In this document: in pieces, positions 10,735 to 19,315 of the stretch
Position numbering within the stretch: position 1 is the stretch's first letter
Layout: the number at the start of each line of letters is the position of its first letter
Assembly: GCF_014201805.1 (NCBI RefSeq)
Contig: NZ_JACHFK010000013.1
Coordinates: 1 to 64,000 of the forward strand
Reading direction: 5' to 3'
DNA: 64,000 nt
Source of the DNA: Deinococcus metalli
GTDB taxonomy: Bacteria; Deinococcota; Deinococci; Deinococcales; Deinococcaceae
The notes under the pieces: generated by a model
Databases searched by the model: none
What the model was told of the DNA's origin: nothing
Seen by the model: only the letters and a program-made list of their open reading frames with translations
Program-made: the position numbers and the translations under genes

Positions 10735-11934
10735 ATGCGCCGCTCCGCCCTCCTGATTCCTGTCCTGCTCAGCACCCTCGCGGGAGCACAGAGTGTCACG
10801 CCTGCACTGGTGCCCCGGATCTCACCACCCGGACAGGTGCAGCCGGTCGCGCCGGGAACACGCACCTCCATGGCCCTCCCCACCCTGACCCTGCGGCCCG
10901 CCCTGCCCGGCGTGCACCGGGTGGACGTGCTCGGCAACGGCTTCATCCGCGTGGCCCACGCGCTGGTGCTGCCCCGCACGGCACTCAGCCCGGCACAGCT
11001 GCAGACCCTGGCGGTCACGGCCGCCCTGCGCACCTACCGCGCGGATCCTGGGCTGGCCGAGGTCGACGTCAGCATCTACCGCGCCCAGACGTACCAGGGG
11101 TTCGGCGGGCCGCTCCCCCTGCTCACCCTGTCCGTACCCGCCAGCCGGCGCGCAGTCCTCCAGACAGAGGTGATGGCCGGCACCTACGACCGGATCTGGG
11201 TACAGGGAAGCGCGCCACCCGAACAGGAGATCACGCCCCTGCAGGAACTCGAGCGCGTCCCGGTGTTCATCGGCACCCAGGCCGACCTGCTCCGCCAGCG
11301 GCTGGAGCAGGCCCTGGGTCTGGCCGGCGGTGGCGTGCGTCCCGGGGGGCTGCTGTTCAAAGGCACCCCCGCCCGGCGTCAGGTGGCCCTGACGTTCGAC
11401 GACGCGCCGCACCCGCTGTACTTCCCACTGGTGCTCGACACCCTGCGGCGGGCCGGAGCGCACGCGACGTTCTTCGTGATCGGCCGCAACGCCGAAGCCT
11501 ATCCCTACTTCGTGCAGGACATGGTGCGCGGCGGGCATGAGGTCGCCAACCACACCTATCACCACGTCCGGCTGCCGAAACTGAGTGACGCGCAGATCAC
11601 GGCCGAACTCCAGCGCACCACCGACCTGCTCACCCACCTGAGCGGCCAGCCGGTGCGGTACTTCCGGCCGCCTGGGGGGGAGTATTCCGCCCGCGTCCTG
11701 AGGATCGCCCGGAACCTGGGCCTGACCACCGTGTTCTGGACGGACGATCCCGGCGACTTCCAGAACCCTGGTGTCGAGACGGTGGAGGCCCGCTTTGCCC
11801 GCACCCTCCGTCCCGGCGGGATCATCCTGCTGCACGACAACGCCCCGGACGGGCTGGCCGCCCTGCCTGACCTGCTCAAGGTCGCCACGGAGAAAGGGTA
11901 CACCGTCGACACGGCCGGCACCCTGACCCGGTGA
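10735..11934 (+). CDS. Secreted polysaccharide deacetylase (NodB/CE4 family)
   Basis: A 399-residue exported protein: signal peptide at about 1-18 (RRSALLIPVLLSTLAGAQ), an N-terminal domain of unknown role (about 40-205) and a C-terminal CE4 domain (about 215-399). Motif 1 is TFDDAPHP with the catalytic Asp pair, motif 2 HEVANHTYHH supplies the metal-binding His residues, motif 3 is RPPGGEYS, and LLHD supplies the late His. CE4 enzymes remove acetyl groups from peptidoglycan or chitin-like sugars. The ATG at 10735 was chosen because a -10 hexamer ends 6 bp before it; earlier in-frame starts run through the promoter. Confidence 0.88.
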   Translation: MRRSALLIPVLLSTLAGAQSVTPALVPRISPPGQVQPVAPGTRTSMALPTLTLRPALPGVHRVDVLGNGFIRVAHALVLPRTALSPAQLQTLAVTAALRTYRADPGLAEVDVSIYRAQTYQGFGGPLPLLTLSVPASRRAVLQTEVMAGTYDRIWVQGSAPPEQEITPLQELERVPVFIGTQADLLRQRLEQALGLAGGGVRPGGLLFKGTPARRQVALTFDDAPHPLYFPLVLDTLRRAGAHATFFVIGRNAEAYPYFVQDMVRGGHEVANHTYHHVRLPKLSDAQITAELQRTTDLLTHLSGQPVRYFRPPGGEYSARVLRIARNLGLTTVFWTDDPGDFQNPGVETVEARFARTLRPGGIILLHDNAPDGLAALPDLLKVATEKGYTVDTAGTLTR

Positions 11935-12066
11935 TGCTGTTCGCGGGGGTAGCGACTTCGACCCGAAAGGGCTGAACGCCACCACCTCCGCGCTTCTGGC
12001 ACCGGGGTGTTCGCTGGTTTCCAAGTGCCTGGCGGGCCCCCGCTGGCCCGCTCTGGCCTGATCATC

Positions 12067-12387
12067 ATGAGCCGCAGCCCCGGCAACCTGCGCACCCCGG
12101 TGACCACGGTCACTGGCACCAGCCGCCACCCCCTGATCCGCTCCGCGGCCTTCAGTCTGCTCGGCGCGGGGCTCCACGTGGGCGTGTGGCAGACGTTGCT
12201 GTGGCAAGTCGGGCCCGCCCTCTTCCTCCAGGTGGCCCACTGGAGCCGGGAACTCCTGATCGGCGTGGCCGTCATCGCCCTGAGCGCGTGGTCCGGGCGG
12301 ACGCTGTACAGCAGGCGTCAGCGCGCCCAGGCCGGCCGTTCTTCCGAGCCTCATATACCGGCCGTTAACCCGCCCCGCGCACGCTGA
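12067..12387 (+). CDS. Hypothetical small protein with one or two hydrophobic segments
   Basis: A 106-residue open frame with a hydrophobic middle (about 33-72, including GLHVGVWQTLLWQVGPALFL). I recognise no family. The 3' end overlaps the A1 box of the next gene (12354-12370), and no ribosome-binding site is evident. It could be a real short membrane protein or the remnant of a longer gene. Confidence 0.35.
   Translation: MSRSPGNLRTPVTTVTGTSRHPLIRSAAFSLLGAGLHVGVWQTLLWQVGPALFLQVAHWSRELLIGVAVIALSAWSGRTLYSRRQRAQAGRSSEPHIPAVNPPRAR
12354..12385 (+). promoter_or_regulatory. Class A1 box and -10 of the lysozyme-like gene
   Basis: TATACC-N5-TTAACC (12354-12370), 9 bp, CACGCT (12380-12385), 6 bp, ATG 12392. 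Confidence 0.6.
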
Positions 12388-12391
12388 GGGC

Positions 12392-13051
12392 ATGACCACG
12401 TTCCTCCCCCCGACGCCCTGGAGCCACCTCCGATTACGTCAGGTCACCTTCGACCGTCCAGCCACCATAGCCGTCCATGACGCCGCCGCGCGGCACGGCG
12501 TGTCTGCAGCGCTGGTGGCGAGCGTCCTCGCCGACGAGCGAACCCGCCTCGACCTGGCCGACCGCGTGCAAAACCTCGTGATGCGCGGCGCCTGCGCCCT
12601 GCCCCGCCGCGCGCGTCACTGGCTCTTGGAGCAGGTCGAGCGCGCGTGCGGGCGTCCGGTCGAGTCGTTCAGCCTGGGCCACGCGCAGATGAAGGTCGCA
12701 ACCCTGACCTGGCTCGGCATTCACGGCTACCTCACGGTGCCGGCCAGCCTGGACGCGAAGCTGGACATGCTGCTTGACGACGCGCGCGCGCCCACCCTGG
12801 TCGCGGCGTGCCTGCGCGCCACCACCGACCACTGGCGGGCTGGCGGGGTGGACATCGCCGCCCGCGCGGACATCCTAGGCACGCTGTACAGCATCGGCCT
12901 GACCGGCGCAGCGGGCGTTCACCCGGAGCCGCGCCCGAATGACCGGGGGGCAGCGATCGCGGCGCATGCCCGCTGGCTGATGACCCGCCCGGCCTTCATG
13001 GGCACGGAGGCTGGGGGACACGGACGAGGCCTGCCGGTCGGCCGCTCCTGA
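12392..13051 (+). CDS. Lysozyme-fold-like protein, possible lytic transglycosylase
   Basis: A 219-residue protein without a clear signal peptide. Its middle resembles lytic transglycosylases: a helix with SAALVASVLADERTRLDL (about 35-52) could hold a catalytic Glu, and FSLGHAQMKVATLTWL (about 90-105) mimics the family's S-x-G-x-x-Q segment. The N- and C-terminal thirds are not recognised. It is controlled by an A1 box together with other wall and envelope genes, which supports a peptidoglycan role. The assignment comes from motifs only; a non-enzymatic relative is equally possible. The leaderless ATG sits 6 bp behind the -10. Confidence 0.5.
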   Translation: MTTFLPPTPWSHLRLRQVTFDRPATIAVHDAAARHGVSAALVASVLADERTRLDLADRVQNLVMRGACALPRRARHWLLEQVERACGRPVESFSLGHAQMKVATLTWLGIHGYLTVPASLDAKLDMLLDDARAPTLVAACLRATTDHWRAGGVDIAARADILGTLYSIGLTGAAGVHPEPRPNDRGAAIAAHARWLMTRPAFMGTEAGGHGRGLPVGRS

Positions 13052-13094
13052 CGGCCACAGCCACACTGCAGGATCGCCGCGACGCGCCCATTGA

Positions 13095-14444
13095 TCAGCT
13101 CAGCGGGCGCGTCACCGTGCTGCCGGGATCCAGGCCCGCTTCCGGGAAGCTCAACGAGGCGCTCAGGCCCCCGCCCGGCCGCACAGCGAGCGAGAACTCA
13201 GCATGGTGCTGCTCCGCGACGGCGCGCACCAGCGCGAGGCCCAGTCCCGCGCCCCGCACCGCCTGCTGCCCGTGGCCCCGCTGGAAGGGCTGCACGACCC
13301 GTTCCAGTTCGCCAGGGGGAAGGCCGGGCCCGTCGTCGCTGACCTCGATGCGTGCCCCCCGGCCATCGCGCGTGGACTGCACCCAAATCTCACCTCCCTC
13401 GCGGCCGTACGTCAGGGCGTTGCGCAGCAGGTTGCTCACCGCGAGCTCCAGGGTGCCCACATCGGCCGGCACGAGCACGCTGTCCGGCGCGAGGTGAATG
13501 CGCTGGCCCCGGGACGTGGCCGCAGGCCACTGGGCCGCCACGACCTGCGTGACGACCTCCGCGAGGTCGACAGGCTGCAGCGGTGCCGTCCCATGGCTGC
13601 GTGCGAGGGCCAGCAGGCTCTCGATGGCGCGCAGCATCTCGGCGGCGCTCTCCCGGACGGCGCGCAGGCTGCGGACGTAGTGCTCGGGCGAGCGGGGTCG
13701 TTCCAGGCTGAGATCGGCGCGGCCCTGCAGCACCGTCAGCGGGGTGCGCAGTTCATGGGCGGCGGCCAGGGCAAAGGCCTTCTCACGCTCGATGGTGCTT
13801 CCCAGGCGCTCGAGCATGGCGTTCACGGTGGAGGTCAGCCGCGCCATCTCGTCTTGCCCGGGCACGGGGGGCAGTCGCTCCGCGTAGCGGCCGGACGCCG
13901 CGATCGACGCCGCGAGGCGCGCGACGTCGTCCACGGGGCGCAGCGCCCGGTCGGCCAGCAGGTACCCGGCCACAACCCCGAACAGCAGCAGCGGCAGCAG
14001 GCCCAGCGTCAGGACGCGTACGCTGCGGTTTAATGTGGCGCGCACCTCGGCCTCCGAGCGGGTCGCCTGCACCCAGCCGCCAGCCGGCAGGCGCAGCGTG
14101 AAGGTGCGTTCCACCCCGACCGTCACGTACCCCGCCCGCAGGGGCGGGTGGGTGCGGGCCGCACCGAGCTGATCGACCAGCACGCCGGACGGACTGTACA
14201 CGCGCAGGGCCGTGACGCCGGGCAGCTGGCCCTGCACCGGCGCGCCGGCCGCGTCGCCGCCGATGGGTGAACCCACGTCCCCGGCGAGCTGCGTGGCGGC
14301 CACGGTCGCGCCCTCACGCAGCGAGGCGTCCAGACCTGCCGTGAGGCTGCTGCGCAGGCTCACGAAGATCAGCAGGGCGCTCAGCAGCACGATGACCGTG
14401 CTGACCAGCGCGGAGTACAGCGTCAGGCGCCAGCGCAGGTTCAC
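13095..14444 (-). CDS. Sensor histidine kinase of TCS2
   Basis: A 449-residue kinase with a membrane helix at about 9-31, a periplasmic sensor at about 32-143, a second helix at about 144-165, HAMP, and HisKA with H230 in LAAAHELRTPL. The ATPase domain has NLLRNALTYG, DDGPG and GAGLGLALV, all intact. The GTG start at 14444 overlaps the regulator stop (GTGA). Layout and sequence are closest to the TCS3 kinase. Confidence 0.92.
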   Translation of the reverse strand: MNLRWRLTLYSALVSTVIVLLSALLIFVSLRSSLTAGLDASLREGATVAATQLAGDVGSPIGGDAAGAPVQGQLPGVTALRVYSPSGVLVDQLGAARTHPPLRAGYVTVGVERTFTLRLPAGGWVQATRSEAEVRATLNRSVRVLTLGLLPLLLFGVVAGYLLADRALRPVDDVARLAASIAASGRYAERLPPVPGQDEMARLTSTVNAMLERLGSTIEREKAFALAAAHELRTPLTVLQGRADLSLERPRSPEHYVRSLRAVRESAAEMLRAIESLLALARSHGTAPLQPVDLAEVVTQVVAAQWPAATSRGQRIHLAPDSVLVPADVGTLELAVSNLLRNALTYGREGGEIWVQSTRDGRGARIEVSDDGPGLPPGELERVVQPFQRGHGQQAVRGAGLGLALVRAVAEQHHAEFSLAVRPGGGLSASLSFPEAGLDPGSTVTRPLS

Positions 14445-15127
14445 GCCCGGACGTCCTGCGGCAGCGGCCCCAGCCGATACCCCAGGCCACGCACCGTCTC
14501 GATCACGCTGTCGCCCAGCTTGCGCCTCACCGTGGACACGAAGACGTCCACCACCTTGGTGTCCACCGCGCTGTCCTCCGGCCAAACCCGCTCGATCAGG
14601 CTGTCGCGCGCGTACGCCCGTCCGGGATTGAGCCCCAGGCACTCCACCAGCGCGTACTCACGCGGCGTCAGGGCCACCGGCTGCCCGTCCCGCAGCACCT
14701 GGTGCCCGGCGAGGTCGAGGCGGTAGCCCAGCGGGAGGGGCAGCGTGTTGCTCGCCTCGCCCACCGAGCGCCGCACGAGCGCGCGGATGCGGGCCCGCAG
14801 CTCCCGGAACTCGAAGGGTTTGGTCAGGTAGTCGTCCCCGCCGGTGTCGAGACCCGTCACGCGGGAATCGAGATCCGCCCGCGCGGTCAGGAACAAGATG
14901 GGCGTCCGGTCGCGCCGAGCGCGCAGCGTGCGGGCCAGGGCGAAGCCAGCTTCCGGCCCCTCGGGCAGCATGACGTCCACGATCAGCAGGTCAAAGTCCC
15001 GCAGCGCGCACAGGCCCTCGGCGGTCACGGCGTCCGGCGCGTGATCAACCGTCAGGCCATCCTCGCCGAGCCCCTCAGTGACGAGGGCCGCGACGCGCGG
15101 ATCATCTTCGACGAGCAGGAGCCGCAT
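14441..15127 (-). CDS. OmpR-family response regulator of TCS2
   Basis: A 228-residue regulator: acidic pair E-D at 7-8, phosphoacceptor Asp in LLIVDVMLPEG, Lys in LTKPFE, and winged helix with recognition region KVVDVFVSTVRRKL. That segment is nearly the same as in the TCS3 regulator (KVIDVYVSIIRRKT). The start is ATG 15127 (MRLLLVEDD). An A2 box with a TACGGT -10 lies 46-77 bp upstream, consistent with autoregulation. Confidence 0.93.
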   Translation of the reverse strand: MRLLLVEDDPRVAALVTEGLGEDGLTVDHAPDAVTAEGLCALRDFDLLIVDVMLPEGPEAGFALARTLRARRDRTPILFLTARADLDSRVTGLDTGGDDYLTKPFEFRELRARIRALVRRSVGEASNTLPLPLGYRLDLAGHQVLRDGQPVALTPREYALVECLGLNPGRAYARDSLIERVWPEDSAVDTKVVDVFVSTVRRKLGDSVIETVRGLGYRLGPLPQDVRA

Positions 15128-15172
15128 GGCGACCCTCCGAACCGGCCAGCAGCGCACTGGGGAGCATGCCCC

Positions 15173-15204
15173 ACCGTAGCTCTGGCGGGTAAAGGGTCGG
15201 CAAA
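15173..15204 (-). promoter_or_regulatory. Class A2 box and -10 of TCS2
   Basis: TTTGCC-N5-TTTACC (15188-15204, minus strand), 9 bp, TACGGT (15173-15178). A leader of about 40 nt precedes the regulator start. Confidence 0.65.
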
Positions 15205-15205
15205 G

Positions 15206-15238
15206 GAGGAGCGGCGCAGATCATCTGCGCCGCTCCTC
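15206..15238 (-). terminator. Strong hairpin after the acidic secreted protein gene
   Basis: A perfect 16-bp stem with a 1-3 nt loop (centre at 15222) just downstream of the 15251-15622 gene. There is no long T tract, so termination is likely but not certain. It directly borders the TCS2 box. Confidence 0.65.
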
Positions 15239-15250
15239 TCCCGGAGGGGG

Positions 15251-15622
15251 CTACTTGCTGGTCGCGCCGGCCACGTCAGGCGTCTCGGGGCCGCTCTGGT
15301 CGCCCTGCTGCACGTTGTCCGTATCCGCGCCCGCCGGCTCGGCGGCGTCGGCCGTCTCGCCAGCTTCGGCGCCGTCCGCCGTCTCCGTGTCCCCCGCCGC
15401 GTCCGGCACGTCGCCGACTTCAGCGGTGTCGGTCGCGCCGGCCACGTCGGCGGTGTCGCCCGTCTCCGGCGTGTCCACGGCGCTGCCCTGAGTGCTGGCC
15501 GGGGCCGTCACAGTCGCGGGAGTGGCGGGCGCGGTCTTCTGCGCGCCGGCGATCTGGGTGACGCCGAGCACGGCAATGGCGGTGGTGAGGGACGCGGCGA
15601 TCAACTTGAGTTTGATGTTCAT
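15251..15622 (-). CDS. Secreted acidic low-complexity protein
   Basis: A 123-residue protein with a signal peptide (about 1-27, cleaved after IAGA) and a mature part made almost only of Ala, Thr, Asp, Glu, Gly, Val and Pro in loose repeats of the type (D/E)TAD(V/A)AGAT. It is expected to be disordered and strongly acidic. The start at 15622 is favoured over 15631 because GAAGGA lies 8 bp before it. No function is known; an acidic disordered periplasmic protein might buffer cations. It has an A2-like promoter with tandem TTTAC repeats. Confidence 0.65.
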   Translation of the reverse strand: MNIKLKLIAASLTTAIAVLGVTQIAGAQKTAPATPATVTAPASTQGSAVDTPETGDTADVAGATDTAEVGDVPDAAGDTETADGAEAGETADAAEPAGADTDNVQQGDQSGPETPDVAGATSK

Positions 15623-15685
15623 GGGTTTCATCCTTCGGCCGCCTGGGGCTCAGGGATCGGAGCGGCGGCGAACTCCGATGCGTGC

Positions 15686-15727
15686 ACTGTAGAAACGCGT
15701 GGTAAAGGCCTGGACAGCAAAAGTAAA
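15686..15727 (-). promoter_or_regulatory. A2-like repeats and -10 of the acidic protein gene
   Basis: TTTACC (15701-15706) stands 9 bp before TACAGT (15686-15691, minus strand). A second copy TTTACT lies 21 bp upstream (15722-15727), two helical turns away; the hexamer at 11 bp is weak. Confidence 0.5.
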
Positions 15728-15809
15728 GGGCGCGTGTGGAGGAACGGGCCACGCCGCAGTCCCGGGGACGTTTCAGGTGGACGTGACCGCGGCTTGCCAC
15801 GCTGGGCAG

Positions 15810-16619
15810 ATGACGGTTCATGCCCGCCCTTCATCCACGAGGTCCGCCGCGGCGCCGATCCTGAGCAAGGTGCCGCTGATCACGGCGGCATTCTGGGTCG
15901 TCAAGGTGCTCACGACCGGCATGGGCGAGACCGCCTCGGACTTCCTCGCGCACCGCCTCGGGCCGGTACCGGCGGTGGCCATCACGGGCCTCGCCCTGCT
16001 CGCCGCGCTCACGTGGCAGCTCACCTCGCCCCGGTACCGCGCCCCGGTGTACTGGACGGCCGTGGTCATGGTCAGCGTGTTCGGCACCGTCGCTGCGGAC
16101 GTCCTGCACGTCGGCCTGGGCGTGCCGTACCTGCTCTCCACCATCGCGTTCGCGGCTGTCCTGGCCGCGGTGTTCTGGCTGTGGAAGCAGCGGGAAGGAA
16201 CCCTCTCGATCCACTCGATCCACACCCGCTCCCGCGAACAGTTCTACTGGGCAACCGTTCTGGCGACCTTCGCGCTTGGCACGGCCGCCGGAGATCTGAC
16301 CGCCCGCACGCTGAACCTCGGGTGGTTCGTCTCCGCGCTGCTCTTTGCCGCGCTGATGCTCGTCCCGGCGCTGCTGCGTCGGCCCCTGGGGGAGATCGCG
16401 ACGTGCTGGACGGCGTATGTTCTGACCAGACCGCTGGGCGCGTCGGTCGCCGACTGGATGGCGACATCGCACGGCCAGGGCGGCCTGAACCTGGGGACGG
16501 GGCCGGTCACCCTCGGGTGGGGGGCCCTGATCGTCGTGTTCGTGGCCGCGCTGGCCCTCACTCGCCGGGACGTCGAGGAACGCGCGACGAGCCCGGCGCT
16601 GGACACCGCCCTGGAGTGA
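15810..16619 (+). CDS. COG4705-type multi-pass membrane protein 1
   Basis: A 269-residue integral membrane protein with about eight hydrophobic segments arranged as two similar halves: ILSKVPLITAAFWVVKVLTT opens the first and LATFALGTAAGDLTA the second, each with an acidic residue after a conserved G-x-x-A/T-x-D motif. The family is uncharacterised. A paralogue is at 22093-22899. The ATG at 15810 follows CACGCT by 6 bp (leaderless), but no good hexamer repeat is seen here. Confidence 0.75.
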   Translation: MTVHARPSSTRSAAAPILSKVPLITAAFWVVKVLTTGMGETASDFLAHRLGPVPAVAITGLALLAALTWQLTSPRYRAPVYWTAVVMVSVFGTVAADVLHVGLGVPYLLSTIAFAAVLAAVFWLWKQREGTLSIHSIHTRSREQFYWATVLATFALGTAAGDLTARTLNLGWFVSALLFAALMLVPALLRRPLGEIATCWTAYVLTRPLGASVADWMATSHGQGGLNLGTGPVTLGWGALIVVFVAALALTRRDVEERATSPALDTALE

Positions 16620-16669
16620 GCGCCGGACGCAGGGCTGTGCCCCGCGTCCGGCGGCGCCTGCCGGTGGTC

Positions 16670-19315
16670 TCAGGACGCGCGCAGCACCTCCGTCACGCGC
16701 TGCCCGGAGGCACGCCGGGCCACGGCCACAGCCGCGCCGGTGGAGACCACCGCGCTGATCAGCAGCACGCCCAGGTACACCCAGGGCATCAGCAGGCCCT
16801 CAGGCGGCGGGTCGAACACGCCCTGCAGCAACTTGATCAGCGTCTGGGCGACGCCCAGGCCGATCACGAGGCCGAAGGCCCCGCCCAGGCCGACGACCAC
16901 GAGCGCCTCGCCGTTCAGGAAGGCCCCCAGCTGCCGCGACGTGGCCCCCAGCGCGCCGAGCACCGTGAAGGTGCGGCGGCGCTCGGTGAGGCCCAGGGCC
17001 AGCACCAGCCCGGTCGCGCCGGCCAGGAGCGCCGCGGCGAAGCTCAGCTCGATGCGTGACAGGCCCGCGAGGTTCACGGCCGTAAGCCCGGACGACACCC
17101 GCGCGCGGGCGCTGCCGAGATCCGTGACCTGCACGCCCGGGAGCTTCGCGGTGAGGCGGCGGGCCCCGTCCACGACCTGGCCTGGGGAGCCACTCACCTT
17201 CAGCAGCGCGACCTCCGCCACCGCATTGCCGGTCTGCTGCGCGAGGTACGCCGCGTTCGCGACCAGGAAGGAGTCCTTGGGGGCCGTGGGGAACTCGCGC
17301 ACCACGCCCACGAAGGTGAAGGACACCACGGCATACTGGTGCGTGCGGGCATTCAAAAGCCGCAGGCGTACGGCGTCCCCAAGCGAGAGGTTGTAATCGT
17401 TGACGGTCTCCTGGGAGACGAACAGGGCGTCGGGGCGGGCGCTGAGCTTCGCCAGGGCTGCCGGGGCACTCAACTCCTTGAAGTAGGTGTTCGAGAGGTG
17501 GCTGACGTCCGTGAAGTGCGCCGCGTCAATGCCGTAGATGTCCTGCAGGTCGGCCCCGACGTACGCGTAGCGGTGGATGAGGGGTTGCGCGGCGCTCACG
17601 CCGGGCAGGGCCGTCAGGGCGGCGAGCTGCGGCCCGGCGGGCCCGGCGGCCGTGCCGGTCACGGTCACGTCCGCGCCATTGGTCAGGATGGCGTCCACCC
17701 GCGCCTGATCGTTGTAGGTGGCGTTGAAAATCGACGTCGACAGCGCGAAGGCCACCGCCAGCGCCACCAGCGCCGCGCCGCGTGAGAGCACGCCGCCCTG
17801 GCGTTCGAGCGCGGCGGCCACGATGCCGGACAGCCGGCCGCTGACGGGGCGAAGGAGCTGCCCAAGCACGTTCCGGCGCAGCAGCGCGCCCAGCAGCCGC
17901 ACGGCGAGCAGCGTGCCGCCCAGCCACAGCGCCAGCGGCGCGATGAAGGCCTCGATCTGGATGCTGGCCTGCGTGACGCCCTCCGGCGCGAGGACGAGCT
18001 GGTACCCGCCCGCCGCGCTGCGCCAGAACACCACGCCGGCCAGGATCAGCAGCAGGGCGTCCACGTACAGCCGCTGCCACAGGGGTATGCCGCGGCGCCG
18101 GACCGCCTGGCGCTGCGCGGCCACCGTAGACGAGCGCACGGCCCCCAGGGTCGGCAGCAGCACGGCCCCCAGGGCGAGCAGCAGCCCAGCCAGGGCCGGC
18201 CACAGGAGCGACGTCAACGTCAATGGCGTGCCGGCCAGCGACGGAGCGAGCAGCGCCGCCACGCCCAGTCCGGCCAGCAGTCCCAGGCCCGCAACGACCA
18301 GCGCCTCCGCGGCGCCGAGCCGCAGGATGAGCCCCTCGGGCGCGCCGCGCACGCGCAGCAGGGCGGCCTCGCCGGCCCGCTGGGTGCCGCTGGCCTCCGC
18401 GACCGTGACCGTCAGGGCCGCGGCGAGCAGCGCGCCCGGCAGGCCCAGGAACAGGAACAATGCCTGCGCATACAGCGCGCCCTCGCGCGCGCCGTCCAGC
18501 GTGGCCCCCAGGGTGTTGCCGACCACGGCCGAGCCGGCCAGCCGCGCCTCGACGTTGTTCGCCAGGCGACCGACCAGCGCGAAGGCCCGGCCGGGATCTG
18601 CCGGTAACGTCGTGGCCAGCCGGACGTGCAGCTGGGTGCGCACGGTGTCCGGACGCGCCGCGCGCTGCGGCGCGAACAGCACGTCGAACTGCGCCCGGGG
18701 CAGCAGCAGCACGTTGTCTGGCGGGGCCTGTGGAGCGAGCCCCTTCGGGGCCCCGACCGCCTGGAACAGCGAGTCGGCGGCCGGCAGGTCGACCACGCCC
18801 GCGACCGTCACGGCCACCGGCGGCGCGCCGTGGCGCGTGACCGTGACGCGGTCGCCGACCCCGGCGTGCAGGTTGGCGGCGGTCTGCTGCGAGAGGAGCA
18901 CGCCCTGCGTCGCCCCGACCAGCGCCCGGAGTTCGGCTGGGAAGGCCGCCGCGTACCCGGGGGGCAGTCCCAGCACCTTGCCCGCCCCGGTCGTCTGCGT
19001 GGTCGTCTGGCCAGCCGGGCCGGTGACGGCGCTCAGGGCGGCCACATCGGCATAGCCGACCGGGAGAAGGGTCTTGACGGGGGTCGCGGCCCGGATGGCC
19101 TGTTCGGCTGCTGCAGCGCTCGCCTGTGGGCCCAGCAGCACCTGCCAGTCCACTGGCACGGACGCGGCCGCCCGCGCGGTCATGTTCGCCCGGCCGGTCG
19201 CGATGAACGCCAGCAGCAGTGCCAGGAACGCGGTCGTCAGGGCCACGCCCCCGGAGGTGCCCCATACCCGCAGGGCCCGCCGCGAGAGCAGCCCTCGCAG
19301 CCACGCGCCGGTCAC
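16670..19315 (-). CDS. ABC transporter permease of FtsX/MacB type (two-module)
   Basis: An 881-residue permease: membrane helix at about 18-40, a large periplasmic domain (about 42-260), a group of helices, then a second periplasmic MacB-like domain (about 520-720) and three C-terminal FtsX helices. This double-FtsX layout is that of MacB/LolCE/BceB-like mechanotransmission exporters, which do not form a classical channel but act on lipoproteins, peptides or lipids outside the membrane. The GTG at 19315 overlaps the ATPase stop (GTGA). It is last in a four-gene operon. Confidence 0.85.
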   Translation of the reverse strand: MTGAWLRGLLSRRALRVWGTSGGVALTTAFLALLLAFIATGRANMTARAAASVPVDWQVLLGPQASAAAAEQAIRAATPVKTLLPVGYADVAALSAVTGPAGQTTTQTTGAGKVLGLPPGYAAAFPAELRALVGATQGVLLSQQTAANLHAGVGDRVTVTRHGAPPVAVTVAGVVDLPAADSLFQAVGAPKGLAPQAPPDNVLLLPRAQFDVLFAPQRAARPDTVRTQLHVRLATTLPADPGRAFALVGRLANNVEARLAGSAVVGNTLGATLDGAREGALYAQALFLFLGLPGALLAAALTVTVAEASGTQRAGEAALLRVRGAPEGLILRLGAAEALVVAGLGLLAGLGVAALLAPSLAGTPLTLTSLLWPALAGLLLALGAVLLPTLGAVRSSTVAAQRQAVRRRGIPLWQRLYVDALLLILAGVVFWRSAAGGYQLVLAPEGVTQASIQIEAFIAPLALWLGGTLLAVRLLGALLRRNVLGQLLRPVSGRLSGIVAAALERQGGVLSRGAALVALAVAFALSTSIFNATYNDQARVDAILTNGADVTVTGTAAGPAGPQLAALTALPGVSAAQPLIHRYAYVGADLQDIYGIDAAHFTDVSHLSNTYFKELSAPAALAKLSARPDALFVSQETVNDYNLSLGDAVRLRLLNARTHQYAVVSFTFVGVVREFPTAPKDSFLVANAAYLAQQTGNAVAEVALLKVSGSPGQVVDGARRLTAKLPGVQVTDLGSARARVSSGLTAVNLAGLSRIELSFAAALLAGATGLVLALGLTERRRTFTVLGALGATSRQLGAFLNGEALVVVGLGGAFGLVIGLGVAQTLIKLLQGVFDPPPEGLLMPWVYLGVLLISAVVSTGAAVAVARRASGQRVTEVLRAS

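Noticed and set aside
10822..12399. 525-codon minus-strand frame
   Set aside because: Antisense shadow of the polysaccharide deacetylase caused by high G+C; protein is Gly/Arg/His/Gln-rich without fold signatures.
14702..17059. 785-codon plus-strand frame
   Set aside because: It runs antisense through TCS2 and the acidic gene and out of frame through the COG4705 gene; the real genes explain the sequence.
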